Source: Citrobacter braakii | GTDB lineage: Bacteria > Pseudomonadota > Gammaproteobacteria > Enterobacterales > Enterobacteriaceae | DNA: 64,000 nt | Direction of reading: 5' to 3' | Assembly: GCF_002075345.1 (NCBI RefSeq) | Contig: NZ_NAEW01000007.1 | Span: 1-64,000, forward strand | In this document: piece after piece, positions 8,007 through 15,786 of the stretch | How the letters are laid out: every line of letters starts with the position of its first letter | How positions within the stretch are numbered: the first letter of the stretch is position 1 | The notes under the pieces: model-generated | What the model was told of the DNA's origin: nothing | The model's database searches: none | The model's input: the letters and a program-made list of their open reading frames with translations, nothing else | Position numbers and translations under genes: made by a program

Positions 8007-8069
8007 AACAAGCGCCCCCATGAATTGCTGAATAACCTGACACAGGAAGAGTACAGGCTGATGACTTAA
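8007..8069 (+). mobile_element. Fragment of a second IS3-family orfB (3' end)
   Basis: The plus strand here encodes NKRPHELLNNLTQEEYRLMT followed by TAA, matching the C-terminal end of IS3-family OrfB proteins (typically ERPHESLNNLTPEEYRLM). It is on the opposite strand to the IS remnant at 7240-7838, so it is a separate insertion relic or an inverted piece. Confidence 0.65.
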
Positions 8070-8133
8070 AGCCCGAATGTGTCAGAATTAACACGAGCGC
8101 GCTACATTTATTATACCAACATAAAAGAGCTAG

Positions 8134-10287
8134 CTAAATAATAGTAATACTTATCCCATCTAAGACCTCATTCGTGTATCCATACACTTTCTCTGGCAAT
8201 GGGTCATTATAATGATCACATACGATCTGGACATAGAGTGTATATTTACCACTTGGAATATGTTCACTAACCTTCGAACTGATGGTGTTGGAAAAACTTT
8301 CATTTAAATAGATAAGTCCTTTTTCAGACCCTATTAAGTACTCATTAAAATCCTCATCTTTTAATTTAACATTGAACGTTACAATTTCCACACTTGGAAG
8401 ATGCGAATATTCAATCATATATTGCGATGAAAATGTAACATCAAACTGTTCTAAATGATTGAATTCATTCTTACTCACTTCAATACTTTTAGTCAGGAAC
8501 ATAAAATCATAAGGATTCCGGTAAAATATATTGACTAGTGCTGGATTACTAACGGAAATATCTTCAGGCTTAACAATATATCGATTCTCATTATCGTCGA
8601 AATCACTATGCGTCAACCGTATTGAATATTCTGCAACAGGGTGTGACTGATCAACATTGAGTTGACCAGGGTTTATATTAAGGTCAATCTTAATTTCCCC
8701 CAGTTCTGTAACCCCATAACTTTTTTTATTACTCCTGATAATACGTCCGTTTACATCCAAATATTCAATGTAAAAATCGTAAAGCTTATTACCTTCAAAA
8801 ACTATAGGTTGAATAACAACCTCAGATGGTGGGTAAGTTGCACCTGAATATAAAACATCTGGTAGCGGTATATTCTTTGATAAGGAAAAAAATTCACTAT
8901 AATTTTCTTCTGATAAAATATAAACATCAGATTCAAATAAATCTAACTTCTCGAAAACGGGGAACACTTCTTCACTTTTTGTAGCAATAATAACTCTATA
9001 ATTTTGTTCTACAGATATTTCATTGAAGTCGCCTTTAATTACAAATGGTGAGTTTTCACCATTATCTAAACGTACAATAGTACTACCTAGAGTTTTAATA
9101 ATGTTAGTATTGATATCAGTAAGCAATAGGAAAAATTCTTTTTCCTCATCAATCTCACTATGTATTTTTATTTCTACTTCTATTTGACTTCCATAAGGAA
9201 TAGTAGTGGGAATCACTACATCATTTACTAAATGTAATGTCTCACATACATGCCGATTAATCGTAACCTTTTCTTTTAAGATATTATTGCTACTATCCTT
9301 AAGCTTTTGCATCATACCATCTTTGCTAAGATACATTACTTCCACATATCTTTCGCCAAAAGATATATCAATCGGCATTTCAATAGGAATTATTAAACTA
9401 GACTCCTCACCTGATGCGAGGGAAATATTAACATTTTTGCTTATAACATTTCTTTTAAAATTATTTTTATCACAGGAAACTAAGTTCAAATGTCCCTCAA
9501 AACTAGTATCTGTAATATTTTTTATAACGACCTCAACAGAACTCGAAGATAGCTGGGTTAAAACATTATTAGTTACTAATAATTTTTCTGCTACCAACAA
9601 CGGTTCAGATGATGGCCTAATGCCAAATATAATACACACTGGTTTACAACCCTGCATATCATTAGTTAAGTTATAGTAATAGCTACTGCCCCCCCCCCAG
9701 CCATAATTAAAAGAAAAAACACCATCCCCCATGTAACCATCACATACAGTTGAATGCCCTGGAATATCAACCAAAACAGGGAATCCCATTTGCAGGTTTT
9801 CTATAACGGCATCGTTTATAGTTGATTGTTGAATATAATCGGTAAAGTTATTCGTCTCTTTGTATGAGATATATGATATGTCATCTTCATAGCTAAAGTT
9901 ATCGACAAGCGCACTTATCTCTTCTAAAAAATCCAGTTGAGAGCTAGATGATAAACCAAAGCGCGTGTTGATTGCACATGCAACATGTCCAATCATAGTT
10001 GATATTGCATCTCGTGCTTCTTCTGATAGAGCCTTATCATCCATTAAATCCCAACGATACACATATCCATCGATATTAATTTTTGGATCTTCTGCCATAA
10101 TACCATTAATCATCCCCTTACCTTTAGCTGGATAGGAATTAGCTCTCATTAATTGAGCAATAGCCAGAGCAGTACAACCAACTAAGTACGGTTTTACAAA
10201 GTTATTATACGGTGCCGATTGAATCCATTGACTTGTTGTTAATGGTCCTATAAGATACTCTCTTTCTTTCACACTTGCGCGTTTCAT
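8134..10287 (-). CDS. C10-family (streptopain-like) cysteine protease with C-terminal beta-sandwich repeats
   Basis: 717 residues, ATG preceded by GAGGATGG. Residues 12-200 match the C10 papain-like catalytic domain: IGPLTTSQWIQSAPYNN, then the nucleophile region YLVGCTALAIAQLM (Cys38) with SYPAKGKG, the middle motif IGHVACAINTRFG, and the active-site histidine region GHSTVCDGY (His178) with FSFNYGWGG. Unlike streptopain it has no signal peptide and no propeptide; the mature-type domain begins at the start codon. Residues 220-717 are AT-rich-coded, beta-rich and look like about four Ig/CARDB-like modules. No LPXTG or membrane anchor is visible. The location of the protein and its substrate are unknown. 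It follows, on the same strand, the right copy of the ToxR/ToxS/PapI-like module. I see no strong terminator after it. The family call is firm on motifs; the function is open. Confidence 0.8.
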   Translation of the reverse strand: MKRASVKEREYLIGPLTTSQWIQSAPYNNFVKPYLVGCTALAIAQLMRANSYPAKGKGMINGIMAEDPKINIDGYVYRWDLMDDKALSEEARDAISTMIGHVACAINTRFGLSSSSQLDFLEEISALVDNFSYEDDISYISYKETNNFTDYIQQSTINDAVIENLQMGFPVLVDIPGHSTVCDGYMGDGVFSFNYGWGGGSSYYYNLTNDMQGCKPVCIIFGIRPSSEPLLVAEKLLVTNNVLTQLSSSSVEVVIKNITDTSFEGHLNLVSCDKNNFKRNVISKNVNISLASGEESSLIIPIEMPIDISFGERYVEVMYLSKDGMMQKLKDSSNNILKEKVTINRHVCETLHLVNDVVIPTTIPYGSQIEVEIKIHSEIDEEKEFFLLLTDINTNIIKTLGSTIVRLDNGENSPFVIKGDFNEISVEQNYRVIIATKSEEVFPVFEKLDLFESDVYILSEENYSEFFSLSKNIPLPDVLYSGATYPPSEVVIQPIVFEGNKLYDFYIEYLDVNGRIIRSNKKSYGVTELGEIKIDLNINPGQLNVDQSHPVAEYSIRLTHSDFDDNENRYIVKPEDISVSNPALVNIFYRNPYDFMFLTKSIEVSKNEFNHLEQFDVTFSSQYMIEYSHLPSVEIVTFNVKLKDEDFNEYLIGSEKGLIYLNESFSNTISSKVSEHIPSGKYTLYVQIVCDHYNDPLPEKVYGYTNEVLDGISITII

Positions 10288-10609
10288 TTTCCATCCTCAA
10301 TTTCAAAACAATTAATTAACACTTTATAGATTATTTAAATTTCTGACAGCAAATAATAAAAACCATAGACCTACAATGAATATCATTTTGACTTTATATT
10401 CTAAAATCAGTATTGCCCTCCCATTCTGGACCATACACCGGTAAAAAAACCCTCTTTAATTAATAGAGAAAAGATAAAGTTTCGTCGCAAAGACAATACA
10501 ACCAAATGCCTTAAGGAGAAACATTTAGTTGAACACATCAAAAATATAGATTTAAAATTCAATGAAAGATATACATACAAGATGAAACACTAATGATACT
10601 TAATGCAAC
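10288..10609. other. AT-rich intergenic region upstream of the protease gene
   Basis: No convincing gene. It holds the protease ribosome-binding site and presumably its promoter. On the far side it is bounded by a decayed IS end. Confidence 0.5.
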
Positions 10610-10965
10610 TGAATCGACACAGATTTAACGGACACATTAGAGTGATTTAAAATAGTTAAAAAAGATAATGACCATAAACTGTAAACGTTAACACAACAAT
10701 TTTAAGTTACAACGTTAAAACGAATAGTTGAATGAGGTCATCCTGTTCATCAGAGCAGCATCACATATTTATATCGCATCTCAGAATATCTACACCAGGA
10801 TAAATAAGTATAGCCGGAATTGTCTGCTAACAACGCACAGTCAAATACTCAGGCCGCCCCCCTACAAATCCCAAAAGAACTGTAGCAGGTTACTAATGAG
10901 TGGCATATTTTACTTTGAAAAATCGTCTGAATGACATACACCTATATCCGTGACAATTGAATGAG
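10610..10965 (+). mobile_element. Decayed relic of the same IS3 element found at 3525-4753
   Basis: The segment begins TGAATCGACACAGATTTAAC, closely matching the left end of the intact IS, followed by GTGATTTAAAATAG (intact: GTCATTTAAAATGG). Homology continues through orfA (matching stretches around TACACCAGGATAAA, CAGTCAAATACTCAGG and GCAGGTTACTAATGA) up to the start of orfB (CTATATCCGTGACAA). Many substitutions and indels have destroyed all frames, so this is a much older insertion than the intact copy. Confidence 0.75.
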
Positions 10966-11133
10966 TATCGTCCACATCCAGCACTGAATCGTAGGTCAAC
11001 ATAGATACCTATAATGCTAATTGACAGCTATATCTATAAACATAGGGAAACAGAAGCCAGAGATTACTACCACTGACAATACTTTTTTTTAAAATTTGTT
11101 TAAAAGTCTTGCATCTCAAATAGAACGCAAGTA

Positions 11134-11526
11134 TTACAAATCAATAGTCCAACCTAAAGATTTTCCATCAAAAAGATGACAACATATTACCCCAGCCTCA
11201 TTCAGCTTTGTTAACCAATTTCGGGTAACGTAAATAGATAATCCACAAATATCTGCTATCTGTCTCGTTGTCAATCCTGCTTCAGAGGTGGTACTAAGCG
11301 CTTGATATATAAGACTCAAGTTAGCGTATCCTTTACGCCCTTTAGCAAGACGCATTGTTTCATTAAGCTTCCCAATTTTTCTTAAAGCAACATCTGTTTT
11401 AATAGATGAATCACCACTTAATTCTTCTTTTGCATCTTTTTCAGAAAGACTTTTTCCAATTATATTTCTTTCCGTTTCACCCAACAACAAATAATAAACA
11501 TTATCATTTACCACATTACTGCTCAT
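11134..11526 (-). CDS. PapI/FaeA-like winged-helix regulator (right copy)
   Basis: 130 residues from ATG at 11526. I chose this start because ATGAGCA is conserved in the left copy, whereas the sequence around the upstream ATG at 11550 is not. The C-terminal 70 residues form a winged helix (LSLIYQALS, GLTTRQIADICGLSIYVTRNWLTKLNEAGVI, then a wing ending FDGKSLGWTIDL) like the PapI/FaeA fimbrial regulators, which are usually shorter (about 75-100 residues). The N-terminal 60 residues are charged and unassigned. It is the third gene of a ToxR-like, ToxS-like, PapI-like set and points toward the C10 protease gene. The proposed role is local transcription control of that gene; this is inferred. Confidence 0.7.
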   Translation of the reverse strand: MSSNVVNDNVYYLLLGETERNIIGKSLSEKDAKEELSGDSSIKTDVALRKIGKLNETMRLAKGRKGYANLSLIYQALSTTSEAGLTTRQIADICGLSIYVTRNWLTKLNEAGVICCHLFDGKSLGWTIDL

Positions 11527-11699
11527 AAGAAAAGCCAACCTCGGAGTCATTCAGAATTGTTGCAAATGATATCCTCAAAACCCATTAAAACGGCATATTT
11601 AGTTAAAATAGCATATAAATATAGGTTAAAATTCCGTTTTTTAAATAATTTACAGAATAAAAATCTTTTGAGCGTTCTAATTTTTACACCGATTATTAA

Positions 11700-12176
11700 T
11701 CATCTTTCAATGCAAATGAAAATCGGATTAAATGTATTTTCGATAAGGAAAGCGGTGTCCTTCAATCTTTCAACTCGAATTCGACGACCAGCTGTACTTA
11801 AATCAAACATTAGTCGATTGAACATCTGATCATCAGTTGAATCATTAACATTTTTCTTGATAACGAAATTTGATAATGTGAAATAGCTATAGTATTCAAT
11901 CGAGTAATCGAAATATATAATCCTCAGTACATCAAATGTAGTATTAGTATCTAACTCTGTGAGTTCACCAGAAAAAGAAGCCATTCCAGTCCCGTTGGGA
12001 TTAAAAGTCATACCGATTATACCGCTGTATTGAAATCCTTTTTTTGGCATGGGGATCAGTACGGGTGACTCACAATTAATCATTTCTCGCCTGGACACAT
12101 CAAAGTAATAATATATATTAGCCAGAATAATCACAATGAAAGATATAAGTATGGTTAACTTAATAATTGCGCGCAT
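11700..12176 (-). CDS. Small ToxS-like membrane protein, partner of the ToxR-like regulator
   Basis: 158 residues from ATG at 12176, overlapping the end of the upstream regulator gene by 17 bases, so translation is probably coupled. One membrane segment lies near the N-terminus (IKLTILISFIVIILANIYYYF), followed by an extracytoplasmic domain with no recognised family (MTFNPNGTGMASFSGEL and FNRLMFDLSTAGRRIRVERL are the best conserved parts against the left copy). The arrangement, a winged-helix membrane regulator followed by a single-pass membrane protein, is like toxR-toxS and similar effector pairs. Sequence similarity to ToxS itself is not evident. The last residues (FICIER) may result from a late frameshift, since the left copy has FAPKGDELAV there. 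Confidence 0.6.
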   Translation of the reverse strand: MRAIIKLTILISFIVIILANIYYYFDVSRREMINCESPVLIPMPKKGFQYSGIIGMTFNPNGTGMASFSGELTELDTNTTFDVLRIIYFDYSIEYYSYFTLSNFVIKKNVNDSTDDQMFNRLMFDLSTAGRRIRVERLKDTAFLIENTFNPIFICIER

Positions 12177-12906
12177 TGATATACACTCCATTGCAAGCTG
12201 AAATAATATTATCTTTCTCACCAGAAATATTGCAACGACTAATAAATTCCCGCCCCTTACCCTCTAGTGAAATACGTTCATCAGATTGATACACATACGA
12301 GAAACCCTTAGTACAGGCTATGTTGAAATTTTCATTTTCAACCATCTTCTCAATCCTGGAGCGAATTGATGCAAAATCATGCTCGCTTACCTTTTTAAGC
12401 GTGTAAATTTTACAAGAATCTATTTTACCAAAATAAAAGAGCTCCTTGTTTGTTAATCGGTCTTTAAGGAAAAAAATCTGATATAATAAAACCATAAGCA
12501 AAATCATAAAACTTAGAATTGCAAAAAGATATTTACGAAAAAAAACATCCTTGAGCAAACTAAAACCACCATCTTTATAATTACTAACATTATCGCCAGA
12601 TAAATAAAAACCAACGCGTGGTATTGTCTTAATTAACTCCTCTTGACATTCCAAGTCTGTAAGCGTTTTTCTTATAAAAGAAACATATTGAGTAAGACTG
12701 TTATTTGATGCAAGCATCTCATTTCCAGACCATACATAATCAAAAATCGCTTCTCTGGGGACAACCTTCCCTGCGTTGATTAACAAGCATGTAAGAACAC
12801 GTGCAGCCATATGTGGTAAAACAATAATATCGTCCGCACTATTTTTGTTAACTAAAGAACCATCATCAGAATTGTAAACTATAGAATTGTTAATCAAAAA
12901 TTTCAT
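12160..12906 (-). CDS. ToxR/CadC-like membrane-bound winged-helix regulator
   Basis: 248 residues from ATG at 12906 (MKFLINNSIVYNSDDG); an in-frame ATG at 12939 would add an unconvincing leader. Residues 1-105 are an OmpR-type winged helix (LPHMAARVLTCLLINAGKVVPREAIFDYVW, then NNSLTQYVSFIRKTL and IKTIPRVGFYL). There is no receiver domain. A membrane helix follows (about 125-147, YLFAILSFMILLMVLLYQIFF), then a periplasmic domain of about 100 residues with three cysteines. This is the layout of ToxR, CadC and related one-component sensors. It heads the regulatory module directed toward the C10 protease. A second, IS-truncated copy lies at 4754. The signal sensed is unknown. Confidence 0.8.
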   Translation of the reverse strand: MKFLINNSIVYNSDDGSLVNKNSADDIIVLPHMAARVLTCLLINAGKVVPREAIFDYVWSGNEMLASNNSLTQYVSFIRKTLTDLECQEELIKTIPRVGFYLSGDNVSNYKDGGFSLLKDVFFRKYLFAILSFMILLMVLLYQIFFLKDRLTNKELFYFGKIDSCKIYTLKKVSEHDFASIRSRIEKMVENENFNIACTKGFSYVYQSDERISLEGKGREFISRCNISGEKDNIISACNGVYINARNY

Positions 12907-13019
12907 TTTGATAAATGTCTCTAACAAATTGATCAGCATTTAATGCAGATACGTATCAACATAATGGATAAATTATAGTCCTTACAGTTCTAACTTGCAG
13001 AAATTTATACTACTTATTT

Positions 13020-14369
13020 TTATTTTGATGATGCTGCCATGTCATTAGCAATGCTTTCTAGTATAGCTTCTGGCACCCTTTGTTGGTTGAAATACGTTTC
13101 GCACAAGGCTTTCTGCTCATTTTGCAACGGGTCTTTACCTCCGGATGAAAAATGATCTAACCATGGGACTAACATCTCTGGCTGCTCTGCTGGGATAGGA
13201 TGAACCCCTTTCTTGACGTGAACGCCAAATGCATTGAAGGGGCTATGATCTTCACGCTCTAAAAACAATACAGGCTTTTGATTAAGCTGGTATTCAAGCA
13301 GAAAACTAATCCCATCAACGATCAGTAAATCGGAAGCCTTGAACGGACCGGCGTAGTCGCCATTTGTAAGTACTCCTGTATTCGGTAGTGCACACCATCT
13401 GGCACAAAATACATCAAACTCTGAAGAGGATGTGTTTGAAATTGATTGCATTTGGCTGACAAGCGCAGGATGAGGACTGAACAAAAAATCAATTTCAGGA
13501 TGCACCTGTGCCAGATTCAGCATAAATGATTTCACCATCCAAAATGTACCGAAATTGGTCCATTCAGTACCCGTGGAGTGGTGAGCACTCCATATTATTT
13601 TAAAGTTATTTCCTGTATTTATCGGCCAGATGGGTTCTGCGTGGCACAAATAATCAACTCGTGGATGCCCAGAAGTGATTACGGGTAATGTTGATGGCAT
13701 AAACTCGCGTATTGCATCATTCGCAATAAATATTCCACTGGCTCGTCGATACAAAGGACTCGCCCGAAATCCTGAGACATGAATCGGGGCAATACTGTAA
13801 TCTATATAATAAATCTTCGCAAAACCAAGCCATTCGGCAGCAAAAGCTGGCGATATATCAGCATCCCAATGTGATTGTCTAAAAATAATTTGAGGTTCTA
13901 ATGCTCGAAGAGTAGACAAGTCATCAAAAAGATCTCCCGAGATAATCCTGATATGCGGAATACCTTTAGATTTCATGCTATTATGGGTATTCTCTTCATT
14001 ACAAAGCTTTTCGCTTCCAGGATACTTTCGCGGGATAGTCACAACTATCGGATCAAATCGAGGATCTTTACTCATTGCGAGCCAAACAGCGTGCAAACTA
14101 CTCCATATTTCAACACTGTGGACAAGAAAAACACAACGCCATGGTGCTTTTCTTTTCATTATCAGACGCTCAGAATGATGAATAGATTGCGATACAACCA
14201 AAAGTTTCTGGCGAATATCATTCAGCTGAGAAGAGAGCGAGTCTATCTGCGATTGTTGATGAACACTGTTGCTTAAAATGGCGTTAATTGAGTCTATAAG
14301 CCGCCTATAGCGCAGAGTTATCCCAGGAAATACTCTACGAATACCCATTGTGATCAGAGATCTAACCAT
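13020..14369 (-). CDS. CDP-glycerol glycerophosphotransferase-like (TagF/TagB-type) enzyme
   Basis: 449 residues. The N-terminus (about 20-70) is helical and Gln/Ser-rich, possibly coiled coil, followed by KAPWRCVFLVHSVEIWSSL. The C-terminal half shows the GT-B-like pattern of CDP-glycerol:poly(glycerophosphate) transferases: SGHPRVDYL, IIWSAHHSTGTEW, FLFSPHPAL, and ASDLLIVDGISFLLEYQLNQ before KPVLFLERE. These enzymes add glycerol phosphate to surface polymers; in Gram-negative bacteria they occur in O-antigen and capsule loci. It is the last gene of the minus-strand glycan operon and overlaps the preceding GT2 gene by 8 bases. No CDP-glycerol synthesis gene is in the window. Substrate is inferred. 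Confidence 0.7.
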   Translation of the reverse strand: MVRSLITMGIRRVFPGITLRYRRLIDSINAILSNSVHQQSQIDSLSSQLNDIRQKLLVVSQSIHHSERLIMKRKAPWRCVFLVHSVEIWSSLHAVWLAMSKDPRFDPIVVTIPRKYPGSEKLCNEENTHNSMKSKGIPHIRIISGDLFDDLSTLRALEPQIIFRQSHWDADISPAFAAEWLGFAKIYYIDYSIAPIHVSGFRASPLYRRASGIFIANDAIREFMPSTLPVITSGHPRVDYLCHAEPIWPINTGNNFKIIWSAHHSTGTEWTNFGTFWMVKSFMLNLAQVHPEIDFLFSPHPALVSQMQSISNTSSSEFDVFCARWCALPNTGVLTNGDYAGPFKASDLLIVDGISFLLEYQLNQKPVLFLEREDHSPFNAFGVHVKKGVHPIPAEQPEMLVPWLDHFSSGGKDPLQNEQKALCETYFNQQRVPEAILESIANDMAASSK

Positions 14370-15786
14370 TACTTTTGCCTTTTAAACCAAATCTGGACAC
14401 CAGGCTACAGAGGGTTAAACGCATATAAAAGTTAAACATTTTACTTCCCATCTTCCTTGCCAGTAAGAATCGCTCAAAATGAGTGAGTGGAAATGATGCT
14501 CCAAGGCATTGTTTGAATATATTGTTCAGGTAATGTTTTTTTAGGGGCTCTTCAATAATAAACCATCCCCAATAGTGTGTATTTAACATCAATCTAAAAG
14601 CTTGCATTGCCGTGGAACGTGTTATCTCTGGTTTAAGGCGCAACATAAGCCATTCGAAAAGCTCAACATGTACCAATAAGCGTTCATCCTTGATGCCGAT
14701 ATCCTGTCCTGGCCTTGCCTGACGGTAAAAATAGTGACAATCCGTAATCGTTGTTAACTTTCGGGCTGCGAACAATGCTTCAAACTGAAAAGGAAGATCA
14801 TCGAAACGACGAATATGTGCCGGGAATACAATCGCCTTTTCTTTCAGCATCGCTGTACGGTAGATCTTACGCCAAATCGTGGGACGCGAACTTAACTCAT
14901 CACAAAGCAACGCATTCTCATTACCCAGGCATTCCACCTTCCCACCATCGGGATAAAATTCAGTCCAGCCGCATTGAGCCACATCAGACTGACGCAGCAC
15001 AGCAGAACGGAATAGAGAGCTAAACATGTTCGGTGCAACAAAATCATCGCTATCAACAAACCCAGTAAATGTTCCCCGAGCAGCTGAAAGACCGGTGTTT
15101 CGTGCAGTAGCACACCCAGAATTTTGTTGATGAATCGTTTTGAAGCGTTGCGGATATTGTATCTGCCATTTTTTTGCAATTTCCCCACTACCATCGGTTG
15201 AACCATCATCAACAACAATGACTTCCAGCCCGTCCAAATCCTGATGAGCTAATGATGAAAGGCACTCATCCAGCCAATCGACAACATTATAGACAGGTAC
15301 GACAACACTAACGGGTACTGAAGACAAGCGCCCACTGACTTGCGTTGAAGCTTCATCCACCCACCAGCTAAAACGCTCACAATGTTTCGCTGAAAATTGG
15401 TACCATTGCAGCCAGTCTCCCGCTGAACGTTCCAGAACGCCGCAGACAACATCTGGAGCGTGAGAAAGAATTAATTTTTTTATTTGTTCCGAGTTGTTTT
15501 GGTCCAGCACAGCATAGAGTTCGTATCTCTTATCTACAGGAGATTTATTAATAAGCTGATTTATATCTGACACGACATAAATATCTGAATGCGAAGGTAA
15601 CGAACTCCACCTTCGTTGGCCAGCAGATTCTGAGTCCACAATCCAGATAGGTGCCTCATGCTCTTTTAATGAATTAATCATATTTGGGCTAATCAATTTG
15701 TCACCCGGAATGATAATCAGTGGGATATCAGGACGCTGAGCAAAATAAGGGTGTCTGCCATCGATACAGGAAGAAATAACTTTCAT
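14362..15786 (-). CDS. GT2 glycosyltransferase with an extra N-terminal domain
   Basis: 474 residues. The GT2 GT-A domain begins near residue 157 (VSVVVPVYNVVDWLDECLSS) and contains the nucleotide-binding EVIVVDDGSTDGS and the metal-binding GFVDSDDFVAPNMF. Acceptor-side residues follow (RFDDLPFQFEALF, FYRQARPGQD). The first 155 residues are not GT2: they contain PLIIIPGDKLI, IWIVDSESAGQRRW and YELYAVLDQNN and do not match a family I can name. The start overlaps the end of the preceding GT2 gene by 4 bases (ATGA), implying coupling. Role: addition of a sugar to a surface glycan; donor and linkage cannot be read from sequence. Confidence 0.8.
   Translation of the reverse strand: MKVISSCIDGRHPYFAQRPDIPLIIIPGDKLISPNMINSLKEHEAPIWIVDSESAGQRRWSSLPSHSDIYVVSDINQLINKSPVDKRYELYAVLDQNNSEQIKKLILSHAPDVVCGVLERSAGDWLQWYQFSAKHCERFSWWVDEASTQVSGRLSSVPVSVVVPVYNVVDWLDECLSSLAHQDLDGLEVIVVDDGSTDGSGEIAKKWQIQYPQRFKTIHQQNSGCATARNTGLSAARGTFTGFVDSDDFVAPNMFSSLFRSAVLRQSDVAQCGWTEFYPDGGKVECLGNENALLCDELSSRPTIWRKIYRTAMLKEKAIVFPAHIRRFDDLPFQFEALFAARKLTTITDCHYFYRQARPGQDIGIKDERLLVHVELFEWLMLRLKPEITRSTAMQAFRLMLNTHYWGWFIIEEPLKKHYLNNIFKQCLGASFPLTHFERFLLARKMGSKMFNFYMRLTLCSLVSRFGLKGKSNG

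Larger units (their letters stand above)
11134..12315 (-). repeat. Right arm of the inverted duplication (intact regulatory module)
   Basis: Homologous in inverted orientation to 4754-5945: end of the ToxR-like gene, ToxS-like gene, spacer and PapI-like gene. The arms are 1182 and 1192 bases long and enclose about 5.2 kb. The right arm continues into the rest of the ToxR-like gene; the left arm is cut by the IS. Confidence 0.9.

Noticed and set aside
7864..8094. A 76-codon minus-strand open frame
   Set aside because: No ribosome-binding site, no protein-like composition, and it runs antisense through an IS orfB fragment.
11536..11556. ACCTCGGAGTCATT near the start of the right PapI-like gene matches the left end region of the IS3 element
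   Set aside because: The same position in the left arm (about 5515-5535) reads as a diverged version of ordinary spacer, so the match is better explained by chance than by an IS scrap.
12160..12939. A CRISPR, phage or toxin-antitoxin explanation for the inverted duplicated region
   Set aside because: No spacer-repeat array, phage structural genes or small toxin/antitoxin pair was found; the duplicated genes read as membrane regulators and a winged-helix protein.
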